Shown: positions 7,627 to 16,060 of the stretch, piece after piece
Layout: every line of letters starts with the position of its first letter
Numbering within the stretch: position 1 is the first letter of the stretch
Assembly (NCBI GenBank): GCA_016215025.1
Contig: JACRMI010000155.1
Coordinates: forward strand, 1 to 45,466
DNA: 45,466 nucleotides
Origin: Chloroflexota bacterium
Lineage (GTDB): Bacteria > Chloroflexota > Anaerolineae > UBA4142
Direction of reading: 5' to 3'
Notes under the pieces: generated by a model
Told to the model about the DNA's origin: nothing
Database searches by the model: none
The model's input: the letters and a program-made list of their open reading frames with translations, nothing else
Position numbers and translations under genes: made by a program

Positions 7627-8502
7627 ATGCCATCATTTGAAACCATCCAAGACGCTTTGCTCGACGCGACCCGCGCGTTGGGCGTCACAATGGAATATCA
7701 CGAGGCACGCTTGCAAGCCGAAATCTTGCTTGCGCACTCGCTTGAGACATCGCGCGAGATGGTGCTGGCGCGACTCGACGAAACGATCACGACCGAGGTG
7801 GCGGCGCGGTACGCGGGAAATGTGGCGCGCCGCGCGAAACACGAACCGCTCGCCTATATTGTCGGTCACAAGAATTTTTACGGACTCGATTTTATAGTGG
7901 ACCGACGCGTGTTGATTCCACGCCACGAGACCGAAATCTTGGTGCAGCTCGCGCTCGAACGCGCGCGTCGTATCGCGACGCCGGTCATTGTCGATGTGGG
8001 TACAGGGTCGGGCGCAATTGCGTTGACGCTTGCGCACAATCTTTCGCAAGCGCGCGTGTTTGCGCTGGACAAATCGCCCGCTGCGCTCGTCGTTGCCCGC
8101 ATGAACGCCGAACGCTTGCGCTTGATGGATCGAGTTGAGTTTTTGCAGAGCGATCTGCTCGAAGCATTCACGGGATCGTTTGATATTCTCATTTCCAATT
8201 TGCCGTACATCCCCACGGCGCGCATCGCGCAGTTGGCGCGCGAGATTCGCGACTTTGAGCCGCGCGCTGCGCTCGACGGCGGCGAAGATGGTCTCGGCGT
8301 GATGCGGCGCTTGCTGGGACAGTTGCAAAAGCGTTCGTTGCAAGGCACGATCACCTTGCTCGAAATTTCCGAAGAGCAGGGGCAAGCTGCGCAAGACCTG
8401 GTTTATCAGATTCTCCCCCAAGTCGTTCCAATTGTCCATCGCGATCTGGAAGAACTGGATCGCGTTGTCGAACTTCAATTCATCAGAGCTAGTCGCCCAT
8501 GA
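7627..8502 (+). CDS. prmC: Release factor glutamine N5-methyltransferase
   Basis: A 291-residue class I methyltransferase that methylates the Gln of the GGQ motif of RF1/RF2 using S-adenosylmethionine. It has the N-terminal helical domain (about 1-90), the KHEPLAYIVGHKNFYG signature, the SAM loop VDVGTGSGAIAL (123-134) and the substrate motif SNLPYIP (N191-Y194), where the family consensus is NPPY; the first Pro is Leu here. The gene ends in a 4-base ATGA overlap with the next one. Its substrate gene prfA lies 2.4 kb upstream on the same strand. Confidence 0.95.
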   Translation: MPSFETIQDALLDATRALGVTMEYHEARLQAEILLAHSLETSREMVLARLDETITTEVAARYAGNVARRAKHEPLAYIVGHKNFYGLDFIVDRRVLIPRHETEILVQLALERARRIATPVIVDVGTGSGAIALTLAHNLSQARVFALDKSPAALVVARMNAERLRLMDRVEFLQSDLLEAFTGSFDILISNLPYIPTARIAQLAREIRDFEPRAALDGGEDGLGVMRRLLGQLQKRSLQGTITLLEISEEQGQAAQDLVYQILPQVVPIVHRDLEELDRVVELQFIRASRP

Positions 8503-9302
8503 ATATCAAAATGATCGCGTGTGATCTCGATGGCACGCTGCGACCGCTTTCCGCAGAGTTTTCGCCGCGCCTGAAAAAAGTTGTCACCCAAGTACAAGAG
8601 TCGGGTATTCGTTTTGTGCTTGCCACTGGTCGCATGTTTCGCTCTGCCGAACCCTTCGCGCGCGAACTGGGTATCCGCGATGCGATTATTTGCGATCAAG
8701 GTGGAACGATTCGCGATGCGCACACGAATACGATTCTTTTTGAAAAACGAATGCCGCTCGAACTGGCGCGCGATGTGCTCGTGCATCTGCCAACCGATGT
8801 CGCCGTGCTCGTGTGTCTCGACGAAGAATTCTATGTGCCGCGTCTCACCGACATGGAGCGCTCGTTCACCGAGAGTCATCAAAAGCATCTTCATCAAATT
8901 CCCGACATTGCAACCTGGCTTCCCAAAGACCCGCAGAAAATTGCGTTCGTCGTCGAGCCGGACGATGCGCCTGCATTGCTTGCGAACTTGCGCGCGCGCT
9001 ATGGCGATTTGGCGCAAGTCGTGCGTTCACATGCACGCTTTGTCGAATTGACGCATCGCGACGTGTCCAAGGGCAAAGCGGTCGAATGGTTGGCGCAGTA
9101 CTGGAACATTCCGCGCGAGCAAGTCTTAGCGATGGGCGATCAAGAGAACGATGTATCGATGATCGAGTGGGCAGGAATTGGCGTGGCGATGGGGAATGCC
9201 ATCGCGGAGGCAAAAGCCGTAGCTCAATTCATCGCGCTGAATGACGATCAAGACGGCGCGGCGATTGCGATTGAAAAGTTCGTCTTGAATGGCGGAGTAT
9301 GA
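8499..9302 (+). CDS. Cof-type HAD-superfamily phosphatase
   Basis: A 267-residue protein with all four HAD motifs: DLDGTL (9-14, nucleophile Asp9), the Thr motif VLATGR, the Lys motif KGKAVEWLAQYW, and GDQENDVSMIEWAG. A cap domain of the Cof (IIB) type lies between. Such enzymes dephosphorylate sugar phosphates, flavin or thiamin intermediates; the substrate cannot be told. ATGA overlaps with prmC at the start and with the next gene at the end point to one operon with translational coupling. Confidence 0.9.
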   Translation: MNIKMIACDLDGTLRPLSAEFSPRLKKVVTQVQESGIRFVLATGRMFRSAEPFARELGIRDAIICDQGGTIRDAHTNTILFEKRMPLELARDVLVHLPTDVAVLVCLDEEFYVPRLTDMERSFTESHQKHLHQIPDIATWLPKDPQKIAFVVEPDDAPALLANLRARYGDLAQVVRSHARFVELTHRDVSKGKAVEWLAQYWNIPREQVLAMGDQENDVSMIEWAGIGVAMGNAIAEAKAVAQFIALNDDQDGAAIAIEKFVLNGGV

Positions 9303-9931
9303 AGACGCAAATTCTTCCCGCGAATGATACCGAAGCGTTTGCGCACGCCGTGCGATTATTGCGCGCGGGCAAAGTGATTGCGTTTCCGACCGATACGGTG
9401 TATGGCGTTGGCGCAAGCGGATTCAACGCGCGCGCCATCGAGCAATTGTTTGTGGTCAAGGAACGCGAGCGCGGCAAAGCGATTCCATATTTGCTTGCCG
9501 ATGCTAAAGACCTGTTCACGGTTGCGCGCGAGGTTCCGAATGCAGCGCGAGTTCTCGCCAAAAAATTTTGGCCCGGTGCCTTGACGCTTGTTGTGCCAGT
9601 AACGGCGCGTGTGCCTCAAGTTCTTATCGCAGGTGGCGACACGATTGCGGTGCGTGTGCCGAATCATCCCACCACGCGCGCGCTCATCGATTCGCTTGGC
9701 TCGCCGCTAGCGGCAACGAGTGCGAATATCTCGGGCGGACCCGACCCAGGAAACGCGCAAGAAGTTTTTGCTCAGTTAGAGGGTCGTATCCCGATGATTT
9801 TGGATGGTGGCGCAACGCGTGCGGGTATTCCATCGACGGTGGTTGATGTGACGGTAACGCCGCCGAAGATTTTGCGGATCGGCTCAATCAGTGTTGATGA
9901 AATTCGTAAAGTCATTGGAGTAGTGCAGTAG
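9299..9931 (+). CDS. L-threonylcarbamoyladenylate synthase (YrdC/YwlC)
   Basis: A 210-residue protein of the Sua5/YciO/YrdC family. It makes threonylcarbamoyl-AMP from Thr, bicarbonate and ATP, the first step of the universal t6A modification of tRNAs reading ANN codons. Family features: FPTDTVYGVGASGF near the N-terminus, KERERGKAIPYLL (nucleotide binding), SPLAATSANISG, and STVVDVT near the end. It is a short form without the extra Sua5 C-terminal domain. prfA-prmC-ywlC linkage is common in Gram-positive bacteria and relatives, which fits this neighbourhood. It starts in an ATGA overlap with the HAD gene. Confidence 0.95.
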   Translation: MKTQILPANDTEAFAHAVRLLRAGKVIAFPTDTVYGVGASGFNARAIEQLFVVKERERGKAIPYLLADAKDLFTVAREVPNAARVLAKKFWPGALTLVVPVTARVPQVLIAGGDTIAVRVPNHPTTRALIDSLGSPLAATSANISGGPDPGNAQEVFAQLEGRIPMILDGGATRAGIPSTVVDVTVTPPKILRIGSISVDEIRKVIGVVQ

Positions 9932-10008
9932 TTGAATGGTGCGATGGTGCGATAGTTCGACTTAACAGGATATCTATCTCACTATTGCACTAACGCACTA
10001 ACGAACTA
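9929..10008. repeat. Tandem-repeat-armed palindrome between tsaC-type gene and glycosyltransferase
   Basis: The left arm (9929-9959) contains GGTGCGATGGTGCGATAG-type units and the right arm (9974-10008) the complementary CACTATTGCACTAACGCAC units. The left arm begins with the stop codon of the upstream gene, and the right arm runs into the start ATG of the downstream gene, which has no Shine-Dalgarno sequence. Confidence 0.75.
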
Positions 10009-11165
10009 TGTTTATTGGAATCGACGCAAGCCGCGCGACAAGTTCAAAGCCGACTGGAACTGAAACCTACGCCCGCGAATTGATCCGCGCGCTCATCGCC
10101 ATCGACCGCGAGAATCACTATCGCCTTTACTTGCGCGAAAGTGTTTCGCCAGATTTCTTCGCGCCACAAGCGGATTCACGCAACCCGCAGCCTTCGACTC
10201 CGCTTCGCTCCGCTCAGGACGTAACCCGCATCACGAATTACGAATTACGCTTTATTCCATTCCCGCGTCTATGGACTCATCTGCGTCTTTCATACGAAAT
10301 GTTTTCCCGCTCGCCCGATCTCTTGTGGGTTCCTTCGCATGTGTTGCCGCTGATTCATCCGCGTCGCTCAATCGTTACGGTTCACGATCTGGGACATCTT
10401 CATTTTCCACAAGCGCATCCGCCGCGTCAGCGCCTTTATCACACCTGGTCGACGCAATGGAATGCGCGCGCCGCATCGTACCTCTTCGCCGATTCGGAAG
10501 CGACGCGCGATGATCTCGTCCAATTTTGTCGCGTTGCGCCCGAAAAAGTTTCCGTTGTCTATCCAGCGTACGACGCGCAGCATTATCAACCGGTTCGCGA
10601 TGCGTCTGTGATCGAAAGAGTGTGCGCGCAATATCGCGTAGGCAAAGACTATGTGCTTGCTATCGGTACGATTCATCCGCGAAAGAACTATACGCGTTTG
10701 ATCCAAGCGTTTGCCAAACTCCAATGTGTTAATTACCAATTACTCATTGTCGGCAAACGCGGATGGCTGTATGATGCAATCTATTCACACCTTGAATCTC
10801 TCAATCTCCAGTCTCGGGTTTTCTTTTTGGATTATGTTCCATCGTCGGATATGGCTGCGCTGATTTCTGGTGCGCGTTTGCTGGCGTTTCCGAGCTTACA
10901 TGAAGGATTCGGCCTGCCGGTGCTCGAAGCGCAAGCATGCGGTACGCCGGTTGTATGTTCGCTGACGTCGTCATTTCCGGAGGTTGCGGGCGATGGCGCG
11001 CTGTTCGTCGATCCACTCGACGAAGATGCGATTGCGGGAGCTATGCAGCGTGTGATCGAAGATGAATCGCTGCGCGGAAAGCTCGTCGAGAATGGATTTC
11101 GAAATATCAAACGATTTTCCTGGGAGCAGAGTGCTCACGAGGTCTTGAAAGTCATTTGCAATTGA
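10008..11165 (+). CDS. GT4-family glycosyltransferase
   Basis: A 385-residue GT-B fold glycosyltransferase of the GT4 (GlgA/mannosyltransferase-like) type. The N-terminal half begins MFIGIDASRATSSKPTGTETYARELIRAL. The C-terminal donor half has the IGTIHPRKNY segment and the E-x7-E motif HEGFGLPVLEAQACGTPVV that binds the nucleotide sugar. Residues about 55-79 come from repeat DNA (10171-10245: a CTTCGACTCCGCTTCGC-type segment plus ACGAATT tandem units) inserted in frame before the conserved RFIPFPRLWTH. The stop overlaps the next start by one base. It likely makes a surface glycan or glycosylates the secreted proteins encoded next to it. Confidence 0.9.
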   Translation: MFIGIDASRATSSKPTGTETYARELIRALIAIDRENHYRLYLRESVSPDFFAPQADSRNPQPSTPLRSAQDVTRITNYELRFIPFPRLWTHLRLSYEMFSRSPDLLWVPSHVLPLIHPRRSIVTVHDLGHLHFPQAHPPRQRLYHTWSTQWNARAASYLFADSEATRDDLVQFCRVAPEKVSVVYPAYDAQHYQPVRDASVIERVCAQYRVGKDYVLAIGTIHPRKNYTRLIQAFAKLQCVNYQLLIVGKRGWLYDAIYSHLESLNLQSRVFFLDYVPSSDMAALISGARLLAFPSLHEGFGLPVLEAQACGTPVVCSLTSSFPEVAGDGALFVDPLDEDAIAGAMQRVIEDESLRGKLVENGFRNIKRFSWEQSAHEVLKVICN

Positions 11166-12109
11166 TGAAACGATCAATTCGCCTTGCAGTTGGATTGCTC
11201 ATCGTTGCTCTCGTCGCTTTATTCAACCAACCTTCTATTCCAGCCGTCCGTGCAACCACAACCAATTCAATTCGTTTTGCCATCATTGGCGATTATGGCT
11301 GGGATACCGTCGCCAGCGATGGTAACGAAGCGGCAGTTGCCGGACAGGTCAAAAGTTGGAATCCTGATTTTATCATTACCGTCGGCGACAACAATTATCC
11401 GGACGGTAAGGCTTTAACGATTGATGCCAACATTGGCAAGTACTATGCTGAATATATCTATCCGTACACCGGCGCGTATACCAAGACGGCGACGGTCAAT
11501 CGCTTTTTTCCAACGCTTGGCAATCACGATTGGCATACGCCCGGCGCAACGCCATACTTGAACTATTTCACTTTGCCCGGCAACGAACGTTATTACGATT
11601 TTGTCCGGAGTATGATCCACTTTTTTGCGCTCGATAGCGATCCAAGTGAGCCAGACGGAATCACAAGCACATCAGTTCAAGCAACTTGGCTGCGCAATCA
11701 ACTCGCGGCATCGACCAGTTGTTGGAATCTAGTCTATTTTCATCATGCGCCGTATTCGTCAGGACCGCATGGTGCATCGGGCGGCGATGCGGGCAAACAG
11801 ATGCGATGGCAATTTGGGCAGTGGGGAGCAGACGCCGTCTTTTCGGGACACGATCACGACTATGAGCGAATCCACGTAGGGGGCATTCCGTACTTTGTCA
11901 ATGGATCGGGTGGTGCGCCGCTTTATGATTTTATCAAACCCTATGTGGCGGGCAGTCAATTTCGCAACAGTACTCATTTTGGCGCGATGCGCGTGACGGC
12001 GACATCGACCCAGTTAACGTATGAATTTATCGCAACGAACGGAACGATTATCGATACCTACACGCAGAAGGGTGGTTGTGCCATCTTCTTGCCATTGGTG
12101 CTGAGATGA
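11165..12109 (+). CDS. Secreted calcineurin-like metallophosphoesterase
   Basis: A 314-residue protein with a signal peptide (cleavage near AVRA) and the complete metallophosphoesterase motif set: GDYGWD, VGDNNYPDG, LGNHDWH, YFHHAPY and SGHDHDYER, the pattern of purple-acid-phosphatase-like enzymes with a dinuclear metal centre. It acts outside the cell, on phosphate esters of unknown identity. It ends CAIFLPLVLR, a tail shared with other secreted proteins here. ATG 11165 shares its A with the stop of the glycosyltransferase; an upstream in-frame ATG at 11156 is less likely. The stop overlaps the subtilase start. Confidence 0.9.
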   Translation: MKRSIRLAVGLLIVALVALFNQPSIPAVRATTTNSIRFAIIGDYGWDTVASDGNEAAVAGQVKSWNPDFIITVGDNNYPDGKALTIDANIGKYYAEYIYPYTGAYTKTATVNRFFPTLGNHDWHTPGATPYLNYFTLPGNERYYDFVRSMIHFFALDSDPSEPDGITSTSVQATWLRNQLAASTSCWNLVYFHHAPYSSGPHGASGGDAGKQMRWQFGQWGADAVFSGHDHDYERIHVGGIPYFVNGSGGAPLYDFIKPYVAGSQFRNSTHFGAMRVTATSTQLTYEFIATNGTIIDTYTQKGGCAIFLPLVLR

Positions 12110-13644
12110 AACGAATCCTCTCCATCGTAATTGTCATTCTAGTCGTGAGCTTGGCGTTTGAAGGTGTCACGGCGCAAACCGGCAAGGTCGATCCGCGCGT
12201 CTTGGAAGATACCGCGAATGGCGCTGTCGGTCACTTTATCGTCGTGCTCAAATCGCAAGCGGCAACCCGCGCGTTGGGCGTATCAGTCAGCGATTCGCGC
12301 ATACGTACGCACTTGGTATTCAACGCGCTGCGCGACACGGCGAACGTTAGCCAGCCTGCTGTGCGCGCCCAACTCGATTCGCTTGGAGCCAAGCATCGCT
12401 CGTTTTTTGTTGTGAATGCATTTGCCGTCGAAGGAAATCGTGCGGTGGTCGATGCGTTAGCATCGCGCGCCGATGTGCTTTTGATCGAACCGGACCGCGT
12501 ATTTCGCGTGCCGCTGGAAACGGCGGACGCGCTTGCGCCTAATGCGCCAACTGGAATCGAATGGAATATTTCCAAAGTTGGCGCGCCGTCCGTGTGGGCG
12601 CATGGCTATACGGGGCAGGGCATCGTCTTTGCGAATGCGGACACCGGTGTGCAGTGGGACCATCCGGCGCTCAAGTCGCATTATCGCGGATGGAATGGCA
12701 CGACGGCGAATCACAATTACAATTGGTACGATGCGATTCAAACATCGCTTGTAGGAGGCAGCGCTTGTGGGTACGCGCTCGCCGCACCGTGCGATGATTA
12801 TCCGCATGGCACGCACGCAATGGGCACAGGCATTGGCGATGATGGCGCGGGCAACCAGATCGGCGTTGCGCCGGGTGCAAAGTGGATCGCGTGTCGAAAT
12901 ATGGATCGGGGTTATGGCCGACCCAGCACGTACATCGCTTGCCTTCAATTTCTCCTCGCGCCCACCGACTTGAGTGGCAACAATCCGAACCCCGATTTAC
13001 ATGCCGATGTCATCAGTAACTCGTACGGTTGTCCGATTGGTCCGCCGCCCTATGGCGAAGATTGCACGGTGACGAGTATGCAAGATACGATTGCGAATTT
13101 GCGCACCGCAGGAATTTTCATGTCGGTGTCGGCGGGCAATTCGGGTTCAGGGTGTTCGTCGGTGACGGATCCACCAGCGATTTTTGATGCATCGACGACG
13201 ATTGGCGCAACCAATATTAATGATGATATCGTTAGTTTTAGCAGCCGTGGTCCGGTAACGATCAGTGGAACCGTCTTGTCCAAGCCCGACTTGGTTGCGC
13301 CTGGCTTGAGCATTCGTTCGAGTATGCCGACCAATAATTATCAGTACGATAGTGGCACGTCGATGGCAGCGCCGCATGTAGCGGGAGTTGTCGCGTTGCT
13401 GTGGTCGGCGTTTCCGCAATTGCGCCGTCACGTCGACGAAACCGAATCGATTCTCGAGCAAAGCGCGGTGCATTTGACGACGACGCAGGGCTGCGGCGGC
13501 GACACGTCGTCCCAGGTTCCGAATAACGTCTATGGCTACGGTCGCGTCGATGTGAATGCGGCGTACGATCTCGCCGTGTCGATGGGGTATGCGCTTAATC
13601 GATTTTATTATTTCCCCTTCCTCTTGAACGACGCCGCGCCATAG
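12106..13644 (+). CDS. Secreted subtilisin-like (S8) serine protease
   Basis: A 512-residue preproprotein: signal peptide to about residue 23, an I9-type propeptide (HFIVVLKSQ onward, to about 145), then the peptidase domain. The triad is visible as Asp179 (NADTGVQWDHP), His234 (PHGTHAMGTG) and Ser419 (SGTSMAAPHVAG), with the oxyanion Asn in SAGNSG. It ends FYYFPFLLNDAAP, a degenerate version of the LPLVLR tail. The start ATG 12106 overlaps the previous stop as ATGA; the open frame begins earlier, but inside the upstream gene. The extra segment CGYALAAPCDDYPHG suggests a disulfide. Confidence 0.95.
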   Translation: MKRILSIVIVILVVSLAFEGVTAQTGKVDPRVLEDTANGAVGHFIVVLKSQAATRALGVSVSDSRIRTHLVFNALRDTANVSQPAVRAQLDSLGAKHRSFFVVNAFAVEGNRAVVDALASRADVLLIEPDRVFRVPLETADALAPNAPTGIEWNISKVGAPSVWAHGYTGQGIVFANADTGVQWDHPALKSHYRGWNGTTANHNYNWYDAIQTSLVGGSACGYALAAPCDDYPHGTHAMGTGIGDDGAGNQIGVAPGAKWIACRNMDRGYGRPSTYIACLQFLLAPTDLSGNNPNPDLHADVISNSYGCPIGPPPYGEDCTVTSMQDTIANLRTAGIFMSVSAGNSGSGCSSVTDPPAIFDASTTIGATNINDDIVSFSSRGPVTISGTVLSKPDLVAPGLSIRSSMPTNNYQYDSGTSMAAPHVAGVVALLWSAFPQLRRHVDETESILEQSAVHLTTTQGCGGDTSSQVPNNVYGYGRVDVNAAYDLAVSMGYALNRFYYFPFLLNDAAP

Positions 13645-13703
13645 CCACATTGGGGGATTGTAGCCAGGAAAGCTTTTATCGATAATAGCCGCATGGGTGA
13701 TGA

Positions 13704-13736
13704 ACGCCTGTGGAAATTTTCCACAGGCGTATTTTT
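13704..13736 (+). terminator. Intrinsic terminator of the prmC-to-subtilase gene string
   Basis: Perfect 10-bp stem ACGCCTGTGG (13704-13713) / CCACAGGCGT (13721-13730), followed by ATTTTTATT. It lies 60 bases after the subtilase stop codon. Confidence 0.85.
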
Positions 13737-13746
13737 ATTCGCCACA

Positions 13747-13830
13747 TGTCATTTCGAGGAGCATCCTGAGCAGAACGACGAGAAAGCTCGTTTTCAAAGA
13801 TGGGGATTTCTCGCTTCGCTCGAAATGACA
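13747..13830. repeat. GTCATTTCGAG palindromic element
   Basis: Ends TGTCATTTCGAG (13747-13758) and CTCGAAATGACA (13819-13830) pair perfectly; the interior contains GAGAAAGCTCG and GGGGATTTCTCGCTTCG. It is the same family as 7518, 21049 and 41508. The open frame that starts inside it gives the downstream gene a false N-terminal extension. Confidence 0.8.
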
Positions 13831-13847
13831 AATTCAAGGAGGATGAC

Positions 13848-14861
13848 GTGCGATTGCGGTTTACATTGTTGTCGAGCATGGTTGTTCTTGCGCTGATTGG
13901 AGTTGTGGCTAGTGTGCCCGCTACACCGGTCATGGCAATGCCCACCGCGCTCAATCCGAATGCGCCGAGCTCAACGGTTAAGCTGATTTTCATTCACCAT
14001 TCGACCGGCGGGAATTGGCTGGGGGATGGAAACGGGAACCTGGGAATTACGTTGAGCGACAATAACTATTTTGTGAGCGATACGAATTATGGCTGGGGAC
14101 CAAATCCTGATGGCTATCCTATCGGCGACCGCACCGACATTCCGGATTGGTACAGTTGGTTCACCGGTCCCTACCACAATACGTACATGGCGGCGCTCTT
14201 CGCCGAAACTGGGCAGAATGCAGGCTATTCGCGCGTGCTAACGGATCCGGGCGGCGAGAATACGGTCGTCATTTTCAAGTCTTGTTTCCCCAATTCCAAT
14301 TTGGATGGCAATCCAAACGATCCGCCCGCCGCGAGCGCGAACAATAATTCAGGGCTGACGGTCGCCAATGCCAAGCGCATCTATCTCGACGCACTGAATT
14401 ATTTTGCATCGCGCCAAGACAAACTATTCGTCATCATCACCGCGCCGCCGCTGCGTCAAAATGACACCAACTTTACACGCGCGACGAACGCTCGCGCATT
14501 CGACGAATGGTTGGTCAACGACTATTTGAAGGGGTATGCATACAAGAACGTCGCGGTCTTTGATTTTTACAATGTGCTGACGACGAATGGTGGAGATGCC
14601 AATACCAATGATCTCAATTCCGCCGATGGCAATCACCATCGCTATCGCAACGGCGTGGTCGAGCACATTAGCAATCGCGGCACGGATTATTTAGCGTACC
14701 CAACCGGCGACAGCCATCCATCGGCGGCAGGTGGTCAAAAAGCATCGGCGGAGTTTGCGCCCTTGCTGAACATTGCGCTCCACTGCTGGCGCGGCGAAGG
14801 TTCATGCGCGCCGTTCATGGGCAGCACCTACCAAGCTCTCCTGCCCCTCATTTTACGCTAA
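13848..14861 (+). CDS. Secreted SGNH-hydrolase-like protein
   Basis: A 337-residue exported protein: signal peptide ending near PVMA, then a domain opening with KLIFIHHSTGGNWLG and closing with GDSHPSAAGGQKASAEF, whose Asp-x-His arrangement resembles block V of SGNH/GDSL hydrolases (esterases or acyl/carbohydrate deacetylases). The nucleophile is uncertain; candidates are the Ser in HHSTG or in FKSCFPNSN. It ends YQALLPLILR, the LPLVLR-like tail. The start is GTG 13848, 5 bases after a perfect AAGGAGG; the earlier ATG 13800 lies inside a repeat and would add an implausible N-terminus before the signal peptide. Confidence 0.7.
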   Translation: MRLRFTLLSSMVVLALIGVVASVPATPVMAMPTALNPNAPSSTVKLIFIHHSTGGNWLGDGNGNLGITLSDNNYFVSDTNYGWGPNPDGYPIGDRTDIPDWYSWFTGPYHNTYMAALFAETGQNAGYSRVLTDPGGENTVVIFKSCFPNSNLDGNPNDPPAASANNNSGLTVANAKRIYLDALNYFASRQDKLFVIITAPPLRQNDTNFTRATNARAFDEWLVNDYLKGYAYKNVAVFDFYNVLTTNGGDANTNDLNSADGNHHRYRNGVVEHISNRGTDYLAYPTGDSHPSAAGGQKASAEFAPLLNIALHCWRGEGSCAPFMGSTYQALLPLILR

Positions 14862-14879
14862 CTCACGTCCAGGGAGTGG

Positions 14880-14919
14880 GGCAAGTCTCCGACTTGCCGC
14901 GCAAGTGGGACACTTGCGC
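14880..14919. repeat. Double hairpin repeat between the two SGNH-like genes
   Basis: Two adjacent stems share a core: GGCAAGT/ACTTGCC (14880-14898) and GCGCAAGT/ACTTGCGC (14899-14919). It looks like a dispersed mosaic repeat. It lies just upstream of the AGGAGG of the next gene. Confidence 0.7.
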
Positions 14920-14937
14920 TACATTTTAGGAGGAGAA

Positions 14938-15858
14938 ATGAAGCCGAAATTGTACGGAATCTTACTCGTGGTCGTGTTGGCGGTTGTTGGAATGAGACTG
15001 TTTTCTTCGGCAAGCCAGGTTGGAGCGTCCAGTCCTCGTGCCAGCGTGGCGGCTGGTCCGTACGCGGTCTATTTGCCGCTCGTAATGCGTTCGTCGGAGA
15101 TAACCAATACGGCGCTCATTATCGATCATACCATGACCGATGCTAGTTTGATCCCGACCGCATTTATCACTGCGGCAAAAACGACTTTCCGGCTTTCGTA
15201 TGGACACACCTCGCATGGCAGTCAATTGATTAGCGGGATGAGTGTCTTGGCAAAACCGCCCTACAATTACAATACCAATGGGGCGATTCAGTCGGGCATC
15301 CTTTCGCTGGCAGATTATATGCCGTCGGGTGATCTTGGGAATCCGGATCGAACGTCCTGGGCAACGCGCACGCGAACCTACCTGAACGGGACCGGGAGCA
15401 ATCGAAATGTTGTTATGTGGTCGTGGTGTGGACAAGTGAGCAGCGCAACCGAAGCGGATATTACCACCTATCTGAATTTGATGAACCAATTGGAGGTTGA
15501 TTATCCGAGCGTCAAATTCGTCTACATGACCGGACATCTTGCCAGTGATGCGGGTTCACGCGCGAACACCCATGCGCGCAACGATCAAATCCGCAACTAT
15601 GTCCGCGCGAACAATAAAATTCTCTTTGATTTTGCCGACATCGAGAGTTACGATCCCGCCGGAGTGTATTACCCGAACGGCAGCGATGCGTGCGAGTGGT
15701 GTACGACCTGGTGTGCCGATCCAGCTCACGCGACCGAGTGCAATCTGGCGGCGACCATGAGCGGTTGCGCGCATTCACACGATTTCAATTGCTATCGTAA
15801 AGGTCAAGCATTTTGGTGGATGATGGCGCGGTTCGCTGGTTGGGGCGGTTTACCATAG
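14938..15858 (+). CDS. Second secreted SGNH-like protein, LPLVMR motif at its N-terminus
   Basis: A 306-residue protein with a signal peptide, then YAVYLPLVMRSS just after the cleavage region, then a domain with RLSYGHTSHGSQLISGM, VVMWSWCGQVS, VYMTGHL, ILFDFADIESYDPAG and, near the end, CAHSHDFNCYRKGQAFWWMMAR. The opening (GHTSHGSQ) resembles that of the preceding protein (HHSTGGN), so the two are probably distant relatives with SGNH-type cores. Several Cys residues suggest disulfides. The ATG at 14938 follows AGGAGG at 14928-14933; the longer open frame from 14773 overlaps the upstream gene. No biochemical function can be stated. Confidence 0.65.
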   Translation: MKPKLYGILLVVVLAVVGMRLFSSASQVGASSPRASVAAGPYAVYLPLVMRSSEITNTALIIDHTMTDASLIPTAFITAAKTTFRLSYGHTSHGSQLISGMSVLAKPPYNYNTNGAIQSGILSLADYMPSGDLGNPDRTSWATRTRTYLNGTGSNRNVVMWSWCGQVSSATEADITTYLNLMNQLEVDYPSVKFVYMTGHLASDAGSRANTHARNDQIRNYVRANNKILFDFADIESYDPAGVYYPNGSDACEWCTTWCADPAHATECNLAATMSGCAHSHDFNCYRKGQAFWWMMARFAGWGGLP

Positions 15859-15982
15859 TTGGTGGGGTTATTCGGTCTAGACAGATATTGCGCCAACCCA
15901 CACCCTGATCTGCGAATCACGCCGATAACAAAATCGTGGAGCATTTCTTTGCGCGTTTGAAGGAATGTTCCACGGTTTGTTT

Positions 15983-16011
15983 TTGTTTGCCTGGATATGC
16001 TGTGTTATAAT
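15983..16011 (+). promoter_or_regulatory. Promoter of the STAND NTPase gene
   Basis: TTGTTT (15983-15988), 17 nt, then TATAAT (16006-16011) with an upstream TG that makes it an extended -10. The predicted start near 16018 lies downstream of the first ATG of the open frame (15965), which fixes the gene start at 16061. The rest of 15859-15982 shows nothing I can name. Confidence 0.75.
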
Positions 16012-16060
16012 CCATCTCAGCCAAGCAAGCGTTCCATATTCGCGCGTCGCGGAGGCGAGG

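Noticed and set aside
7633..8478. Long minus-strand open frame (281 codons) opposite prmC
   Set aside because: It is antisense to a gene with clear motifs, has Arg/His-rich composition typical of shadow frames, and no ribosome site.
13800..13847. ATG 13800 as start of the SGNH-like gene
   Set aside because: It lies in a palindromic repeat; GTG 13848 has a perfect AAGGAGG and directly begins the signal peptide.
15965..16060. Upstream ATG 15965 for the STAND gene
   Set aside because: It is upstream of the TATAAT promoter at 16006-16011; ATG 16061 has GGAGG.
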